Position numbers and translations under genes: made by a program
The notes under the pieces: model-generated
What the model saw: the letters and a program-made list of their open reading frames with translations, nothing else
Told to the model about the DNA's origin: nothing
Database searches by the model: none
NCBI GenBank assembly: GCA_963835735.1
Contig: CAWIGP010000002.1
Location: forward strand, 248,001 to 312,000
DNA: 64,000 nt
Direction of reading: 5' to 3'
Origin: DASQMT01 sp963835735
Lineage (GTDB): Bacteria; Actinomycetota; Thermoleophilia; Solirubrobacterales; Solirubrobacteraceae
In this document: piece by piece, positions 15,911 to 24,835 of the stretch
Layout: the number at the start of each line of letters is the position of its first letter
Position numbering within the stretch: position 1 is the first letter of the stretch

Positions 15911-16860
15911 GCGCGCACCTCCTCTTCGAGCAGCTTGCGAGCCGCCCGCAGGCGGGCGGACTTCGAGCGCGGGTTGTCGGCGATCTCGCCCGGCGTCGGC
16001 GCCACGGAGCGCCGGAACACGAGCTCGCCCTGGGGCGTCCGGCCGCAGCCACAGACGGGCAGGTCGGGCGGGCAGATGCAGCCGCGCGTGCGGTCCGCCA
16101 GGAACCGCTTCACGCGGCGGTCCTCGAGCGAGTGGAACGAGATCGCGGCGAGCCGGCCGCCGACGCGCAGCAGATCCCAGGCAAGCGGGAGCGCCTCGTC
16201 GAGCTGGTTCAGCTCGTCGTTGACCGCGATCCGGATCGCCTGGAACGTGCGCTTGGCCGGGTGGCCGCCGGCGAAGCGCGCCGGCGCGGGGATCGCGGCC
16301 GTGATCGCGTCCACCAGCTCGAACGTGGTCGTGATCTCGCCACCGCGCCGGCGGCGGGCGATCTCCTTCGCGATCCGGTCTGCGTAGCGCTCCTCGCCGT
16401 AGTCGCGCAGCAGCCGGCCGAGGCGCCGCGGCTCCCACGTGTTGACGATCTCGGCGGCGGTGACCGCCTGCGCGGGATCCATCCGCATGTCGAGCGGCGC
16501 GTCGTACGCGTAGGAGAAGCCGCGCTCGCGCGTGTCGACCTGCATCGAGGACATGCCCAGGTCGAGGTACGCAATGTCGGCGTTCAGGCCCTCCTCCAGC
16601 AACGCCTGGAGGCCGGCGACGAAGTCGGCGCGCACGAAGCGCGTGCGGCACGGCACGTCGGCCGCGAGCTCGGCGAATGCCGCCTCGGCGAGCGGGTCGC
16701 GGTCGATACCGATCAGCAATCCGGCAGGCCCGAGCCGGTCCGCGACCAGCCGCGCATGGCCGGCTGCACCGAGCGTGCAGTCGACCGCGACCTGGCCCGG
16801 CTGCGGATCAAGCGCTTCGATCAGCTCGCCGGCGAGGACCGGGACGTGGGTCTTGGGCAT
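15907..16860 (-). CDS. rsmH: 16S rRNA m4C1402 methyltransferase RsmH (MraW)
   Basis: SAM-dependent methyltransferase for N4 of C1402 in 16S rRNA. 317 residues from ATG 16860, standard length. 'HVPVLAGELIEAL' opening, SAM loop 'VDCTLGAAGHARL', 'DLGMSSMQVD', 'RGFSYAYDAPLDMRMD', 'FQAIRIAVNDEL' and 'ISFHSLEDRRVKRF' are all recognisable. It starts one base after the mraZ stop region, as in the classic mraZ-rsmH pair. Confidence 0.95.
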   Translation of the reverse strand: MPKTHVPVLAGELIEALDPQPGQVAVDCTLGAAGHARLVADRLGPAGLLIGIDRDPLAEAAFAELAADVPCRTRFVRADFVAGLQALLEEGLNADIAYLDLGMSSMQVDTRERGFSYAYDAPLDMRMDPAQAVTAAEIVNTWEPRRLGRLLRDYGEERYADRIAKEIARRRRGGEITTTFELVDAITAAIPAPARFAGGHPAKRTFQAIRIAVNDELNQLDEALPLAWDLLRVGGRLAAISFHSLEDRRVKRFLADRTRGCICPPDLPVCGCGRTPQGELVFRRSVAPTPGEIADNPRSKSARLRAARKLLEEEVRA

Positions 16861-16861
16861 G

Positions 16862-17299
16862 TCAACCAGGATGGCCAAGTGATGCGGTGAGGTCAGGCGC
16901 GCGCTGCGCGAGGTCGGCGTCGTAGGACTCCCAGGTGGCGCGATCCCACAGTTCCAGGCAAGGTCCGGCGCCCGCCACGACCACATCGCGCGAGGCGATC
17001 CCGGCGGCCTCCATGAAGCGTGCGGGCAGCATGATGCGGCCGGCGCCGTCGAGCTCGACCTCCATCGCGTTGGCATAGAAGAAGCGCGACAGCTCGCGCG
17101 CCTGTGCCGAGAGCGGGTTCAACCCGGACAGCGCGGCGCTCGTCATCGCGGCGTACGTGTCCTCCGGATACACGCTCAGGCAGCGGTCCGCTCCCTTGAC
17201 GAGGAAGACCTTGCCCGCGAGCGCCGAACGGAACTTCGACGGCACCGTGAGCCGGTTCTTCGCGTCGAGGGTGTGATCGAACGTTCCGTGGAATGCCAA
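16862..17299 (-). CDS. mraZ: Transcriptional regulator MraZ
   Basis: AbrB-like double-domain DNA-binding protein that represses the dcw promoter. 145 residues if the TTG at 17299 is used, giving 'AFHGTFDHTLDAKNRLTVPSK', the family's usual beginning; the frame is open further upstream but those residues do not look like MraZ. The second half-domain 'ANAMEVELDGAGRIMLPARF' repeats the first. No strong Shine-Dalgarno precedes the TTG. It heads the dcw cluster and a MraZ-type box lies in its own promoter, so autorepression is expected. Confidence 0.92.
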   Translation of the reverse strand: MAFHGTFDHTLDAKNRLTVPSKFRSALAGKVFLVKGADRCLSVYPEDTYAAMTSAALSGLNPLSAQARELSRFFYANAMEVELDGAGRIMLPARFMEAAGIASRDVVVAGAGPCLELWDRATWESYDADLAQRAPDLTASLGHPG

Positions 17300-17346
17300 G
17301 GCCCATGGCCAGTCTGTGAGGTATGGGCGGGATGAAGTCGAACCGA

Positions 17347-17375
17347 GGTGGCGGAGTGGGAGGAGCCCCGCCACC
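17347..17375 (-). repeat. Perfect 8-bp hairpin in the mraZ leader
   Basis: GGTGGCGG and CCGCCACC (13-nt loop) pair perfectly. The hairpin lies between the promoter and the mraZ start, so it would be in the 5' leader of the dcw mRNA. There is no T-run, so it is not a classical terminator; a stability or translation element is possible. Confidence 0.5.
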
Positions 17376-17397
17376 CCGGTCCGGCTGTGCACGGGGT

Positions 17398-17426
17398 GTT
17401 CTACCCCACTTCATCCCACCTTGCAA
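17398..17426 (-). promoter_or_regulatory. dcw promoter with MraZ box in the spacer
   Basis: Minus strand: TTGCAA (-35-like, 17426-17421), a 17-bp spacer, then TAGAAC (-10-like, 17403-17398). The spacer holds TGGGA-TGAAG-TGGGG (17418-17404), two direct TGGGN repeats at 10-bp spacing, and a degenerate third (TGTTG) 10 bp upstream. Known MraZ operators are TGGGN repeats spaced by 5 nt upstream of mraZ. Binding here would cover the promoter, explaining autorepression. Leader to the TTG start is about 95 nt. Confidence 0.75.
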
Positions 17427-17675
17427 CACATTTGTCGTCATCTGCCCCACATCACTTGAGCTCTGGACGGATATCCGACCAGAACCGAGCGATTTCCAGC
17501 GGGTTTCACGGTGGGAGGACGCGACACGGAACGCGCACCCCGCGCACGTTTCCGTGCAGGCGCCCGTCCTGCAGCGCACCTTGCGTCCATCTGGGGGTCG
17601 CCCTAGGCTTGGCGGGCCCTTCCGCCGGTCGATGTGGAAGGGGTTCGGACAGGGACTTCGAAGGGATTCGCTCGC

Positions 17676-19236
17676 ATGCTCCGCGCCGCCGCGCTCCTGA
17701 TCACCTGCGCCGTGACGGCGCTCACGGCCGCCGCGTGCGGCTCCTCAGCGTCCGGTCGGTGAGGGAGAGCCCGCCGCGCTGGTGCCGGCCAACGCGCCGG
17801 TCTACGCGCAGGTCGCGCTACGCCCGGAGGGCGACCGGCGCGACGACGCGCTCGCCGCGATCGGCAAGATCATGCGCACCGACGATCCGGCCGGCAAGCT
17901 GCGCGAACTGGTGAACGAGCAGCTCGCCGAGGAGAGCGGTGGGTTGACGTGGGAGAAGGACTTCGCGCCGTGGGTAGGTGAGGAGGCCGGGATCTGGGCC
18001 GCCGACCTGTCGGCCGACACGCCGAAGGTCGCCGCGATCGTGCAGACGACGGACGTCGAGAAGGCCCGGGCGGCGATCGAGCGCCTGAAGGAGCAGGAGG
18101 CGTCCGCGTACACGAAACGCTCGCACGAGGGCGTGGACTACGAGGTCAACGCCGACGGCGTCGCCGCCGGGATCATCGACGACTTCGCCGTGATGGGCAC
18201 CGAGGCCGCGTTCAAGCAGACGGCCGAGCTGGCAGGCGAGGGCGACACGCTCGCGGACTCCGATCGCTACCAGGACACGCTCGACGACCTCGAAGAAAAC
18301 CGTCTCGGCAACTTCTACCTCGACACCAAGCTGCTGATGGATGCGGCGCTCGCCCAGGATCCCGCGTCGGCGGCGCAGCTCGAGCAGTTCAAGTCGATCT
18401 TCCCGTTCGACAAGATCGGCCCGACCGCCGGCTCGCTGCAGGCCGACGGCGACAGCATCGCGATCGACACGGTCACGACCGGGCTGCCCGAGGGCCCGCT
18501 GCGGACGGTCACCGCGCTGCTCGGCGGCGGCGGAAGCGAGCTGCTGGGTGACCTGCCGGGCGAGGCCTGGGGCGCGTTGGCGGTGCCGAAGGCCGGTGAG
18601 GCGACGAAGACGCTCTTCACGTCGTTCGCCGGCGCCCTCGGCGGAGCGGCCGCCTCGGCGCAGCTCAAGCAGGCGACCGGGCTCGACCTGGAGCAGGACG
18701 TGTTCTCGTGGATCGGCGACGTCGGCGTGTTCGTGCGCGGCGCGAGCGAGCCCGAGCTCGACGGCGCGCTCGTGATCGAGGCGACGGACGACGGCAGGGC
18801 GACGGAAGCGTTCGGAAAGTTCATCGGGCTGATCGCCAAGGAGCAGGGCACCAGGCAGCAGCCGGTTCAGATCGAGGGCGCGGAGTCTGCGTTCTCGTTC
18901 ACGACGCCGGACGCCGACAAGCCGATCGTGCTTGCGCGCGGCAGCGGCCGGGTCGTGGCGGCGTATGGCGAGGAGGCGGCGAAGGCGGCGCTCGCGCCGA
19001 CAACCCGGCTGGGCGATTCGGAGCTCTACGGCGATGCGAAGGGCGCGCTCGGCGACAGCGAGCCGTCGCTCGTGCTCTCGATGCCGGCGGTGATCGCGCT
19101 GGTCGACGCGATCGGCGAGACCGACGCAGACTGGGACAAGGCGAAGCCGTATCTCGAGACGCTCGGCGCGATCACGTCCGGCGGCTCGGTCGACGGCGAC
19201 AAGGCGAAGTCCCGCTTCGCGGTCACGTTGAAGTAG
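17676..19236 (+). CDS. DUF3352-type lipoprotein, frameshifted after signal peptide
   Basis: An ATG at 17676 opens a lipoprotein signal peptide (hydrophobic core then the lipobox-like 'LTAAACGSS') that stops after 28 codons at 17760-17762. Removing one base near 17748-17756 joins it to the long downstream frame (484 residues from GTG 17782, 'ALVPANAPVYAQVALRPEGD'), which is a DUF3352-like body of repeated beta/alpha units with 'MGTEAAFKQTAELAGEGDTLADS'. Such proteins are exported lipoproteins of unknown role in actinobacteria. The gene diverges from mraZ. The frame break may be an assembly indel; if real, export is lost. Confidence 0.75.
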
Positions 19237-19241
19237 GCGCG

Positions 19242-20072
19242 TCACAGCGACGCGCCCGTGAGCGCGGGGACAAGCGCCGCGGCGACCATCAGCAGCACCG
19301 AGGGCACGAGCAGCAGCGCGACGACGAGCTGGATCTTCGGCGCGGCGCGCGCGGCGTGCTCCGCGGCGCGCCTGGCCTGACGGGCGCGCGCCTCGTCGGC
19401 GAGCGCCGCGAGCGCCCGGGCCGGCGGCGCGCCGAGGCGGTCGGCACGGCGCAGCGCCGCCGTCAGCGCGTGAGTGCCGGCGGCCGGGCAGCGGCGCTCG
19501 AGGCGCGCGAGCGCGGCATCGGCGGGCACGCCGAGCCGGACGCGGCGCGCCGCTGCGCCGAGCTCCTGCGCGAGCAGCCCGGGATGGCGGCGTCCGACCT
19601 CGCCAAGCGCGCGCCATGGGGTCAGCCCGGCGCCGACCGCGACGCGCAGCAGGTCGAGCACGTCGGCCTGTTCGTTCTCGATCGCCCGCGCGCGGCCGGT
19701 CGCGCGCCGGCGCAGCCACATGTCGGGGGCGAAGAAGCCGGCGACGGGAGCCGCGACGAGCAGCGTGAGGCCGAGCCGGTCGAGTTCGGGCGGCGCGAGC
19801 GTGACCACGGCGAGCGCGGCGGCCGGCGCCGCGGCGAGCTTGGCGAGCATGACCTCGCCCGCGCCGACGCGGAGCCCGGCGGACTCCACGCGCGCGGCGA
19901 GCCCGCCGCCGCCCGCGCCGCGCGCTGCGCCGACCCGCCGTGCCAGCACCGCGGAAGCACGAGCCAGAGCCTCCGAGCGCCGCCGCCCGCCACGCCGCGA
20001 TGCCGCGAGCTCGACGATGCCGCCCGCGGCCAACACACCGGCGACCGCGGCGAGCACCTCCGCGCGCGTCAT
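19242..20072 (-). CDS. tadC: Type II secretion F-domain protein, TadC-like
   Basis: 276-residue inner-membrane platform protein of Tad/Flp pilus systems. T2SSF domain about residues 125-245 ('ADVLDLLRVAVGAGLTPWRALGEVG', 'ALTAALRRADRLGAPPARALAALADEARARQARRAAEHAARAAPKI'), hydrophobic segments at about 5-20, 80-120 and 250-272. Start ATG 20072 is chosen from the onset of the first helix; the frame is open further upstream. Follows tadB after 82 bp. Confidence 0.82.
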   Translation of the reverse strand: MTRAEVLAAVAGVLAAGGIVELAASRRGGRRRSEALARASAVLARRVGAARGAGGGGLAARVESAGLRVGAGEVMLAKLAAAPAAALAVVTLAPPELDRLGLTLLVAAPVAGFFAPDMWLRRRATGRARAIENEQADVLDLLRVAVGAGLTPWRALGEVGRRHPGLLAQELGAAARRVRLGVPADAALARLERRCPAAGTHALTAALRRADRLGAPPARALAALADEARARQARRAAEHAARAAPKIQLVVALLLVPSVLLMVAAALVPALTGASL

Positions 20073-20154
20073 GACGCCGGCCTCGCGCGTCTCGGCGCAC
20101 CCGCTGCCGCCCGCGTCATGACCACTCGCGGTCGCCGCCGTGCCGTGGCGCCCC

Positions 20155-21003
20155 TCATCCCGTCGCCCTCGCCAGCCGGCTGATGCAGAGCAGCGCCATG
20201 AGCTGCAGGACGACCGCCAGCGCCGCGAGCCAGGCCGACAGCGGGTTGGCGAGCAGCGACGCGGCGAAGCCCGGCGCGGCCAGCTCGGCCGCGACCGCGG
20301 ACGCGAGCGGCAGGCCGAGCACGAGCCAGGCCGTGAAGCGCGCCTGCGCGGTTGCCGCACGGGCGTCGCGTTCCGCGCGGTCCGCCGCCTCGCCCGAGGC
20401 CGCGAGCTCGCGCAGGAGCCGGGCGAGGTCGCCGCCCGCGTCGCGCTGCAGCAGCACCGCGGCGGTCAGCGTGTTCCAGGCGTGCGACCGCGCGCGGAGC
20501 CGGAGCCGGATCAGCACCAGGTCGGTCGGCTCGCCGAGTTCGAGCGCGCGCGCCGCGGTCCGCAGCTCGTGCGCCGCAGCCCCCTCGGCGCTCGCGGCCG
20601 CGTCGGCGATCGCGGTGCGGATCGAGCGCCCCGCTCCCAGCGCATCGGCCATCGTCCGCGCGCATGCAGGCGCAGCGCGGCGGAGCTCCTCGCGCCAGCG
20701 CCGCCGCCGAGCGCGTACGACGAGCACCACGGCTGCGGGGCCGGCGAGCGCGGCGAGCAGGCCGAGCGTGACGCCTCCGAACAGCCACCCGGCCGCGAGC
20801 AGCGCTCCAGCTGCGACGGCCCACAACCGACGCCGCTCGGGCGCGGTCGGGACGCGGCCCTCGCGCTCGACCCGCGCGAGCGGCTCGACGACCCGGGCCA
20901 CCGATGCGGCGACCCGGGTGCGCTCGACCGCGGCAAGCGCCTCCCACGCGCCCACCACGCCGGCGCCCGCCGCGCCGGCCGCCAGCCACGCCGCCTGACT
21001 CAC
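20155..21003 (-). CDS. tadB: Type II secretion F-domain protein, TadB-like
   Basis: 282 residues from GTG 21003, which overlaps the cpaF stop (GTGA). Membrane segments near the N-terminus (about 4-22), two around 70-110, and two at the C-terminus (about 220-275). The T2SSF domain lies between: 'CARTMADALGAGRSIRTAIADAA...', 'TAAVLLQRDAGGDLARLLRELA', 'ERDARAATAQARFTAWLVLGLP'. Partner of TadC and the CpaF ATPase in a pilus assembly platform. Confidence 0.85.
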   Translation of the reverse strand: MSQAAWLAAGAAGAGVVGAWEALAAVERTRVAASVARVVEPLARVEREGRVPTAPERRRLWAVAAGALLAAGWLFGGVTLGLLAALAGPAAVVLVVRARRRRWREELRRAAPACARTMADALGAGRSIRTAIADAAASAEGAAAHELRTAARALELGEPTDLVLIRLRLRARSHAWNTLTAAVLLQRDAGGDLARLLRELAASGEAADRAERDARAATAQARFTAWLVLGLPLASAVAAELAAPGFAASLLANPLSAWLAALAVVLQLMALLCISRLARATG

Positions 21004-22376
21004 GGCGAGGAGCCCGGCGGGCGAGCGGCATCGATCGGGGCCACGGGCGCGCCGGACGATTCTGCTGCCGGGGCCGCCGCGTCGGCCGCGCCGGACGAGC
21101 GCACCGGCGGGGCCGGCGCGCCGGACGAGCGCACCGGCGGGACCGACTCGGCGGCCGCAGGCGCCGGCGCACGGGACGCCGGCGCAGCTGCTGCGGCGAG
21201 CCGGCCCGCGAGCGTATCGCCGAGCGGCGCGCGCCACGACGGGCGACCGCCGCGCATCGTGAACAGCTCGCGCACCGCCGGGCCGCCGGCCACGCGCACC
21301 ACCTCGGCGACCTCGACGACCCGCCGTTTGCCGTCGGGACCGCGCGCCTGCCGGACGACGAGGTCGATCGCGTCCGCGATCTGGTCTCGGATCGCGACGA
21401 CCGGGAGCCCGATGTCCGCCATCAGCGCGAGCGTCTCCAGCCGCCGCAGCGCCTCCGCCGCGCTGCCCGCGTGGATCGTGCAGAGGGAACCGGCGTGGCC
21501 GGCGCTCAGCGCGACCAGGAGGTCCAGAGCCTCGGCTCCGCGCACTTCGCCCACGATCAGCCGGTCCGGCCGCATTCGCAGCGCGTTGCGTACCAGCCGC
21601 CGGATGGTCACCTCGCCGCGACCTTCGAGGTTCGGCGGGCGGGACTCCAACCGCACGACGTGCGGGAGCGCAAGCTGCAGCTCGGCGGCGTCCTCGATCG
21701 TCACGACGCGCTCGGCCCGGTCCACGAACGCGGCGAGCGCACCGAGCGTCGTCGTCTTGCCGGAGCCCGTTCCGCCGCAGATCAGCAGCGTGCAGCGCGC
21801 GGCCACCGCCCGGCCGAGGAAGTCGAGCAGCGGCGGCGCGAGCGTCCCTTGCGCGACGAGGTCCGCCGGCGTGAAGCCGCGCGGGCGAAAGCGGCGGATC
21901 GTCAACAGCGGCCCGTCCAGCGCGAGCGGCGGGAGCACGACGTTCACGCGCGAGCCGTCGGGCAGCCGGGCATCGCACAGCGGCTCGGCCTCGTCGGCAC
22001 GGCGGCCCAGCGGCGCGAGGACGCGCTCGATCACATGGCGCAGCTCGGCGTCGCTGTCGAACCGGACGCCGGTCTGCTCCAACCGGCCGCCGCGTTCCAC
22101 CCAGACCGGCGCGGTCCCGCAGACGAGCAGCTCGTCGACGGCGGGATCGCGCAGCAGCGGCTCGAGCGGCCCGAGCCCGACCGCCCGCTCGGCGACGCGG
22201 GCGGCCAGCGCCGCGCGCGTGGCGGCGTCGAGCACGCCGGCCTCACGCTCGACGAGCGCGCCGATCCGACCCGCGGGGTCGTCGCCGTCGGCGGCCTCGC
22301 CGGCGGCCTCCACGAGCCGGTCGCGCAGCGAGCCCGCCAGCGCGTCGAGCGGTTGCGACGAGTCGGACGGATCCAT
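21000..22376 (-). CDS. cpaF: Secretion ATPase CpaF/TadA
   Basis: Hexameric cytoplasmic ATPase powering Tad pilus assembly. 458 residues from ATG 22376 (a GTG 24 bp upstream is possible). N-terminal domain, then Walker A GGTGSGKTTT at 201-210, Asp box 'TIEDAAEL', Walker B-like 'RPDRLIVGEVRGAEALDLL', His box 'GHAGSLCTIHAGSAAEAL'. The last ~60 residues are low-complexity Ala/Pro with a 10-residue repeat (PPVRSSGAPA-type) coded by a 30-bp tandem DNA repeat at about 21088-21141. Starts the cpaF-tadB-tadC transcript. Confidence 0.93.
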   Translation of the reverse strand: MDPSDSSQPLDALAGSLRDRLVEAAGEAADGDDPAGRIGALVEREAGVLDAATRAALAARVAERAVGLGPLEPLLRDPAVDELLVCGTAPVWVERGGRLEQTGVRFDSDAELRHVIERVLAPLGRRADEAEPLCDARLPDGSRVNVVLPPLALDGPLLTIRRFRPRGFTPADLVAQGTLAPPLLDFLGRAVAARCTLLICGGTGSGKTTTLGALAAFVDRAERVVTIEDAAELQLALPHVVRLESRPPNLEGRGEVTIRRLVRNALRMRPDRLIVGEVRGAEALDLLVALSAGHAGSLCTIHAGSAAEALRRLETLALMADIGLPVVAIRDQIADAIDLVVRQARGPDGKRRVVEVAEVVRVAGGPAVRELFTMRGGRPSWRAPLGDTLAGRLAAAAAPASRAPAPAAAESVPPVRSSGAPAPPVRSSGAADAAAPAAESSGAPVAPIDAARPPGSSP

Positions 22377-22476
22377 GCCCACGGTAGGCGGGTGCCGCAC
22401 ACGATTCGCCCCCGCGCCGTCGACGACATGTCCGGATCGGTGTGTCTCCGCTGACGCGCCGCGATCCCCCGGTGCG

Positions 22477-22549
22477 CGTTCCCGACCGTCAGCCCGGTCG
22501 CCTCGGCCACCTCGCCGACGCGCAGCGGTCGTGCGTCGCTCACGTGCAT
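22477..22549 (-). pseudogene. MerR-type HTH remnant
   Basis: From ATG 22549 the minus strand codes 'MHVSDARPLRVGEVAEATGLTV', a good match to the N-terminal helix-turn-helix of MerR-family regulators, but the family pattern ends there and the following residues are unlike any MerR. No complete protein can be built in any frame. Likely a truncated relic in the 230-bp gap between cpaF and the lipoprotein gene. Short match, so moderate confidence only. Confidence 0.4.
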
Positions 22550-22608
22550 CCTGGCCGAAGGTAGAGCCTCACGTAGCGAGACGGTCAAGCGCTGCCAAGA
22601 TCATCGCG

Positions 22609-23034
22609 ATGCGTTGGCCGGCGATGCTCGCGTGCGGCGTGGTGCTCGCCGGGTGCGGCGCCGACGAGCAGCGTCCCGGCGTGGCGGAGAAGCCACCCGC
22701 CGTGGAGGATGAGCGCCCGGATCGGGCCGCGAAGCGCCCCACGGTGCGCCGCGCCCATTGCGCCAGCGACGCCGGCAACTGCGCCGAGGTCACGGGCCGG
22801 GTGCTCTACGTCGAGGCCGTCGATCCCGACGGCGACGGCGACGCCCACTACGTGCTCACCGGCGGGAACGTGACCGCGCCGGGACTCAGCGTGGTCGACG
22901 TGCGGCGCGACCTGCGGCCGCGGCGGCTGCCACGCAGCGGCGAGCTCGTCAGCGCGGCCGGCCCGGTCTACACCGGCTCGCACGGGCAGAAGCAGATCGA
23001 GGCGATCGCGATCAACTACCAGCGGCGGCGATAG
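22609..23034 (+). CDS. Small lipoprotein, unknown function
   Basis: 141 residues from ATG 22609. Signal peptide with lipobox L-A-G-C at about 13-16 ('MLACGVVLAGCGAD'), so predicted to be lipid-anchored outside the membrane. Acidic/basic linker, then a compact domain with two cysteines ('RAHCASDAGNCAEVTGRVLYVEAVDPDGDGDAHYVL') and an OB-fold-like pattern ('VTGRVLYVEAVDPDGDGDAHYVLTGG ... GELVSAAGPVYTG'). Function not known. Convergent with the nitronate monooxygenase gene, overlapping its 3' end by 23 bp. Confidence 0.75.
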   Translation: MRWPAMLACGVVLAGCGADEQRPGVAEKPPAVEDERPDRAAKRPTVRRAHCASDAGNCAEVTGRVLYVEAVDPDGDGDAHYVLTGGNVTAPGLSVVDVRRDLRPRRLPRSGELVSAAGPVYTGSHGQKQIEAIAINYQRRR

Positions 23035-24043
23035 CGGCGCGCGCCTCCGCCGCCAGCCGGCGGACCAGCTCGGCGGCGGGCAGCGGCTCGGCCAGCGCGT
23101 GCGCCTGGCCGGCCCAGAGGTGGAATCCGTCGGCGTCGCCGCGCGCACGCGCGGCGGCGCGCAGCGGAGCGGTGACGTGGTGGACGTCGGGATAGCCGAG
23201 CGGCGCGCCGTCGCTGTGCTCGCGCTGGAAGCGGTTGACTATCCCGCGCGCCGTCCGGCCGGTGAACGCGCGCGTCAGGCCGGTCTCGCCGTCGCCGCTG
23301 ACCGCCGCGCGGTGCGCGGGCGATGTCGTCGCCTCTGGCGCGAGCATGAATGCGGTGCCCAGTTGCGCCGCCGCGGCGCCCGCGACGAGGACCGCTGCGA
23401 TCGCGCGCCCGGTCGCGAGGCCGCCGGTCGCGACGAGCGGCAGCTCGGTCACCGCGGCGACGAGCTGGAGCGCCGCCAGCAGTCCGAGCTCGACCGGCGC
23501 GGCATCGTCGAACGTCGCTCGATGACCGCCGGCCTCGACGCCCTGGACGACGAGCGCATCGGCGCCGGCCGCCGCGGCCACGCGCGCCTCGTCCGGCGCG
23601 GTCACCGTGGCCCACACCGCGACGTCCGCTGCGCGGAGCCGCTCCAGCTCGGCGGCGCCGGGGTAGCCGAACGTGAACGAGACGACCGGGACGCGCAGCT
23701 CTGCGACGAGCGCGAGCTTCTCCTCCCAGCCGTCGTCGTCGTGACGCGCCGAGCCCGTCTCGCCGCCGTAGCGCTCGGCGAGCGCCGCCGCGTAGCGCGC
23801 GACCGCTGCCGCGTCCGGCACGGGCTGCGGCGGCGCGAACAGGTTGATGCCGAACGGGCGGTCGGTGACGGCGCGGACCGCCTCGACGTCGGCGCGGACA
23901 GCGTCCACCGTCTTGTAGCCCGCGGCCAGGAAGCCGAGCGCGCCCGCGTCTGAGACCGCCGCGGCGAGCGCCGGCGTCGAGACGCCGCCGCCCATCGGCG
24001 CCTGCACGATCGGGTGCTCCAGGTCCCGGACCGCGAACGGCAT
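23012..24043 (-). CDS. Nitronate monooxygenase / 2-nitropropane dioxygenase family
   Basis: FMN-dependent TIM-barrel oxidoreductase, 343 residues. Seen: 'HPIVQAPMGGGVSTPALAAAVSDAGALGFLAAG', 'PFGINLF', 'VSFTFGYP', the 'GADALVVQGVEAGGHRA' phosphate/flavin loop (with the His of the family), 'LPLVATGGLATGRAIAAVLVAGAAAAQLGTAFM' flavin-binding segment. Substrate cannot be told from sequence; the family oxidises nitronates or related compounds. It is inserted between cpaB and cpaF on the same strand. Confidence 0.88.
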   Translation of the reverse strand: MPFAVRDLEHPIVQAPMGGGVSTPALAAAVSDAGALGFLAAGYKTVDAVRADVEAVRAVTDRPFGINLFAPPQPVPDAAAVARYAAALAERYGGETGSARHDDDGWEEKLALVAELRVPVVSFTFGYPGAAELERLRAADVAVWATVTAPDEARVAAAAGADALVVQGVEAGGHRATFDDAAPVELGLLAALQLVAAVTELPLVATGGLATGRAIAAVLVAGAAAAQLGTAFMLAPEATTSPAHRAAVSGDGETGLTRAFTGRTARGIVNRFQREHSDGAPLGYPDVHHVTAPLRAAARARGDADGFHLWAGQAHALAEPLPAAELVRRLAAEARAAIAAAGS

Positions 24044-24068
24044 GTCCCTGAAGGTAACGGCCGGCAGC

Positions 24069-24750
24069 TCACCTCAACTCCGCGCCGATGCTCAGCCGGC
24101 CGGCCCGCTCCCGGTCGCCCGCCGCGCGCGGCAGCAGCCGCACCTCGCGGGCGAACGACTGGGCGGCCGCGAGGTAGACCGCGTCGCGGATCGAGACCCT
24201 GAGCGTGGCGGCGACGCGCTTGCCGCCGTCGTCGCGCGCCCCGGCGCCGGCGGGCCGGGCGGCCAGGACCTCGACATCCTCGAGCGCCAGCTCCGTCGCC
24301 GGCGCGGCCCCGTCCTCGCCGTCGCGGGTCACGAGCACGTCGACCCGCGCGCCCGCTACCACGAGACCGGGCGCGCCGAGGCCGACGACCTCAGCCGCGC
24401 GCTCGCCCTTGCGAACGGGCGGACGGGTGACCTCGCGCCTCGGTCGCGAGCTGGCCGCCGCCGACGTAGCCGCCGCGCGGGACCGGCGCCGCGAGCCGCC
24501 GCCCGATCAGTGTCTCGGGCAGGGTGGCTGCCCCGACGGGCGCGTAACGAGCGGGGACGCGACGCAGCGCCAGATCGCCGGCGGCGACGACCCGACCCGC
24601 GGCGAGATCGGCGCGAGCGACGACGACCTCGACGACCGGTCCGACCTGCGCGCGCAAGGCAGCCTCCCGGCGCGCGACATCCGACGCCGCGAGACCGCCG
24701 AGCACGAGCGCGAGCCCGAGCAGCACGACCGCGCGCCGCCGTCGGCTCAC
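24069..24750 (-). pseudogene. cpaB: CpaB/RcpC pilus protein, split by a frameshift
   Basis: The 5' frame (24750-24391) codes a membrane helix (about 7-23) and a SAF domain ('PVVEVVVARADLAAGRVVAAGDLALRRVPARYAP'). The 3' frame (to 24069) codes the RcpC part ('VVAGARVDVLVTRDGED', 'LEDVEVLAARPAG'). Joining them by removing one base near 24425 gives about 226 residues with 'PVRKGERAAEVVGLG' across the joint, the normal CpaB order. Tad pilus periplasmic component. Either an assembly indel or a recent inactivation; the rest is well conserved. Confidence 0.78.
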
Positions 24751-24835
24751 CGGAGATCCAGCCGCCTCGCATGGTCATCCGCGCCACCGCTCGCGGCACA
24801 ACCGTCAGGCGGCGGGACGAGCGGGCCACGCACGT

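Noticed and set aside
20140..23034. 964-codon plus-strand frame
   Set aside because: Mostly the antisense of tadB and cpaF, rich in Arg/Ala/Pro with no domain; only its last 141 codons (the lipoprotein from 22609) are a real gene.
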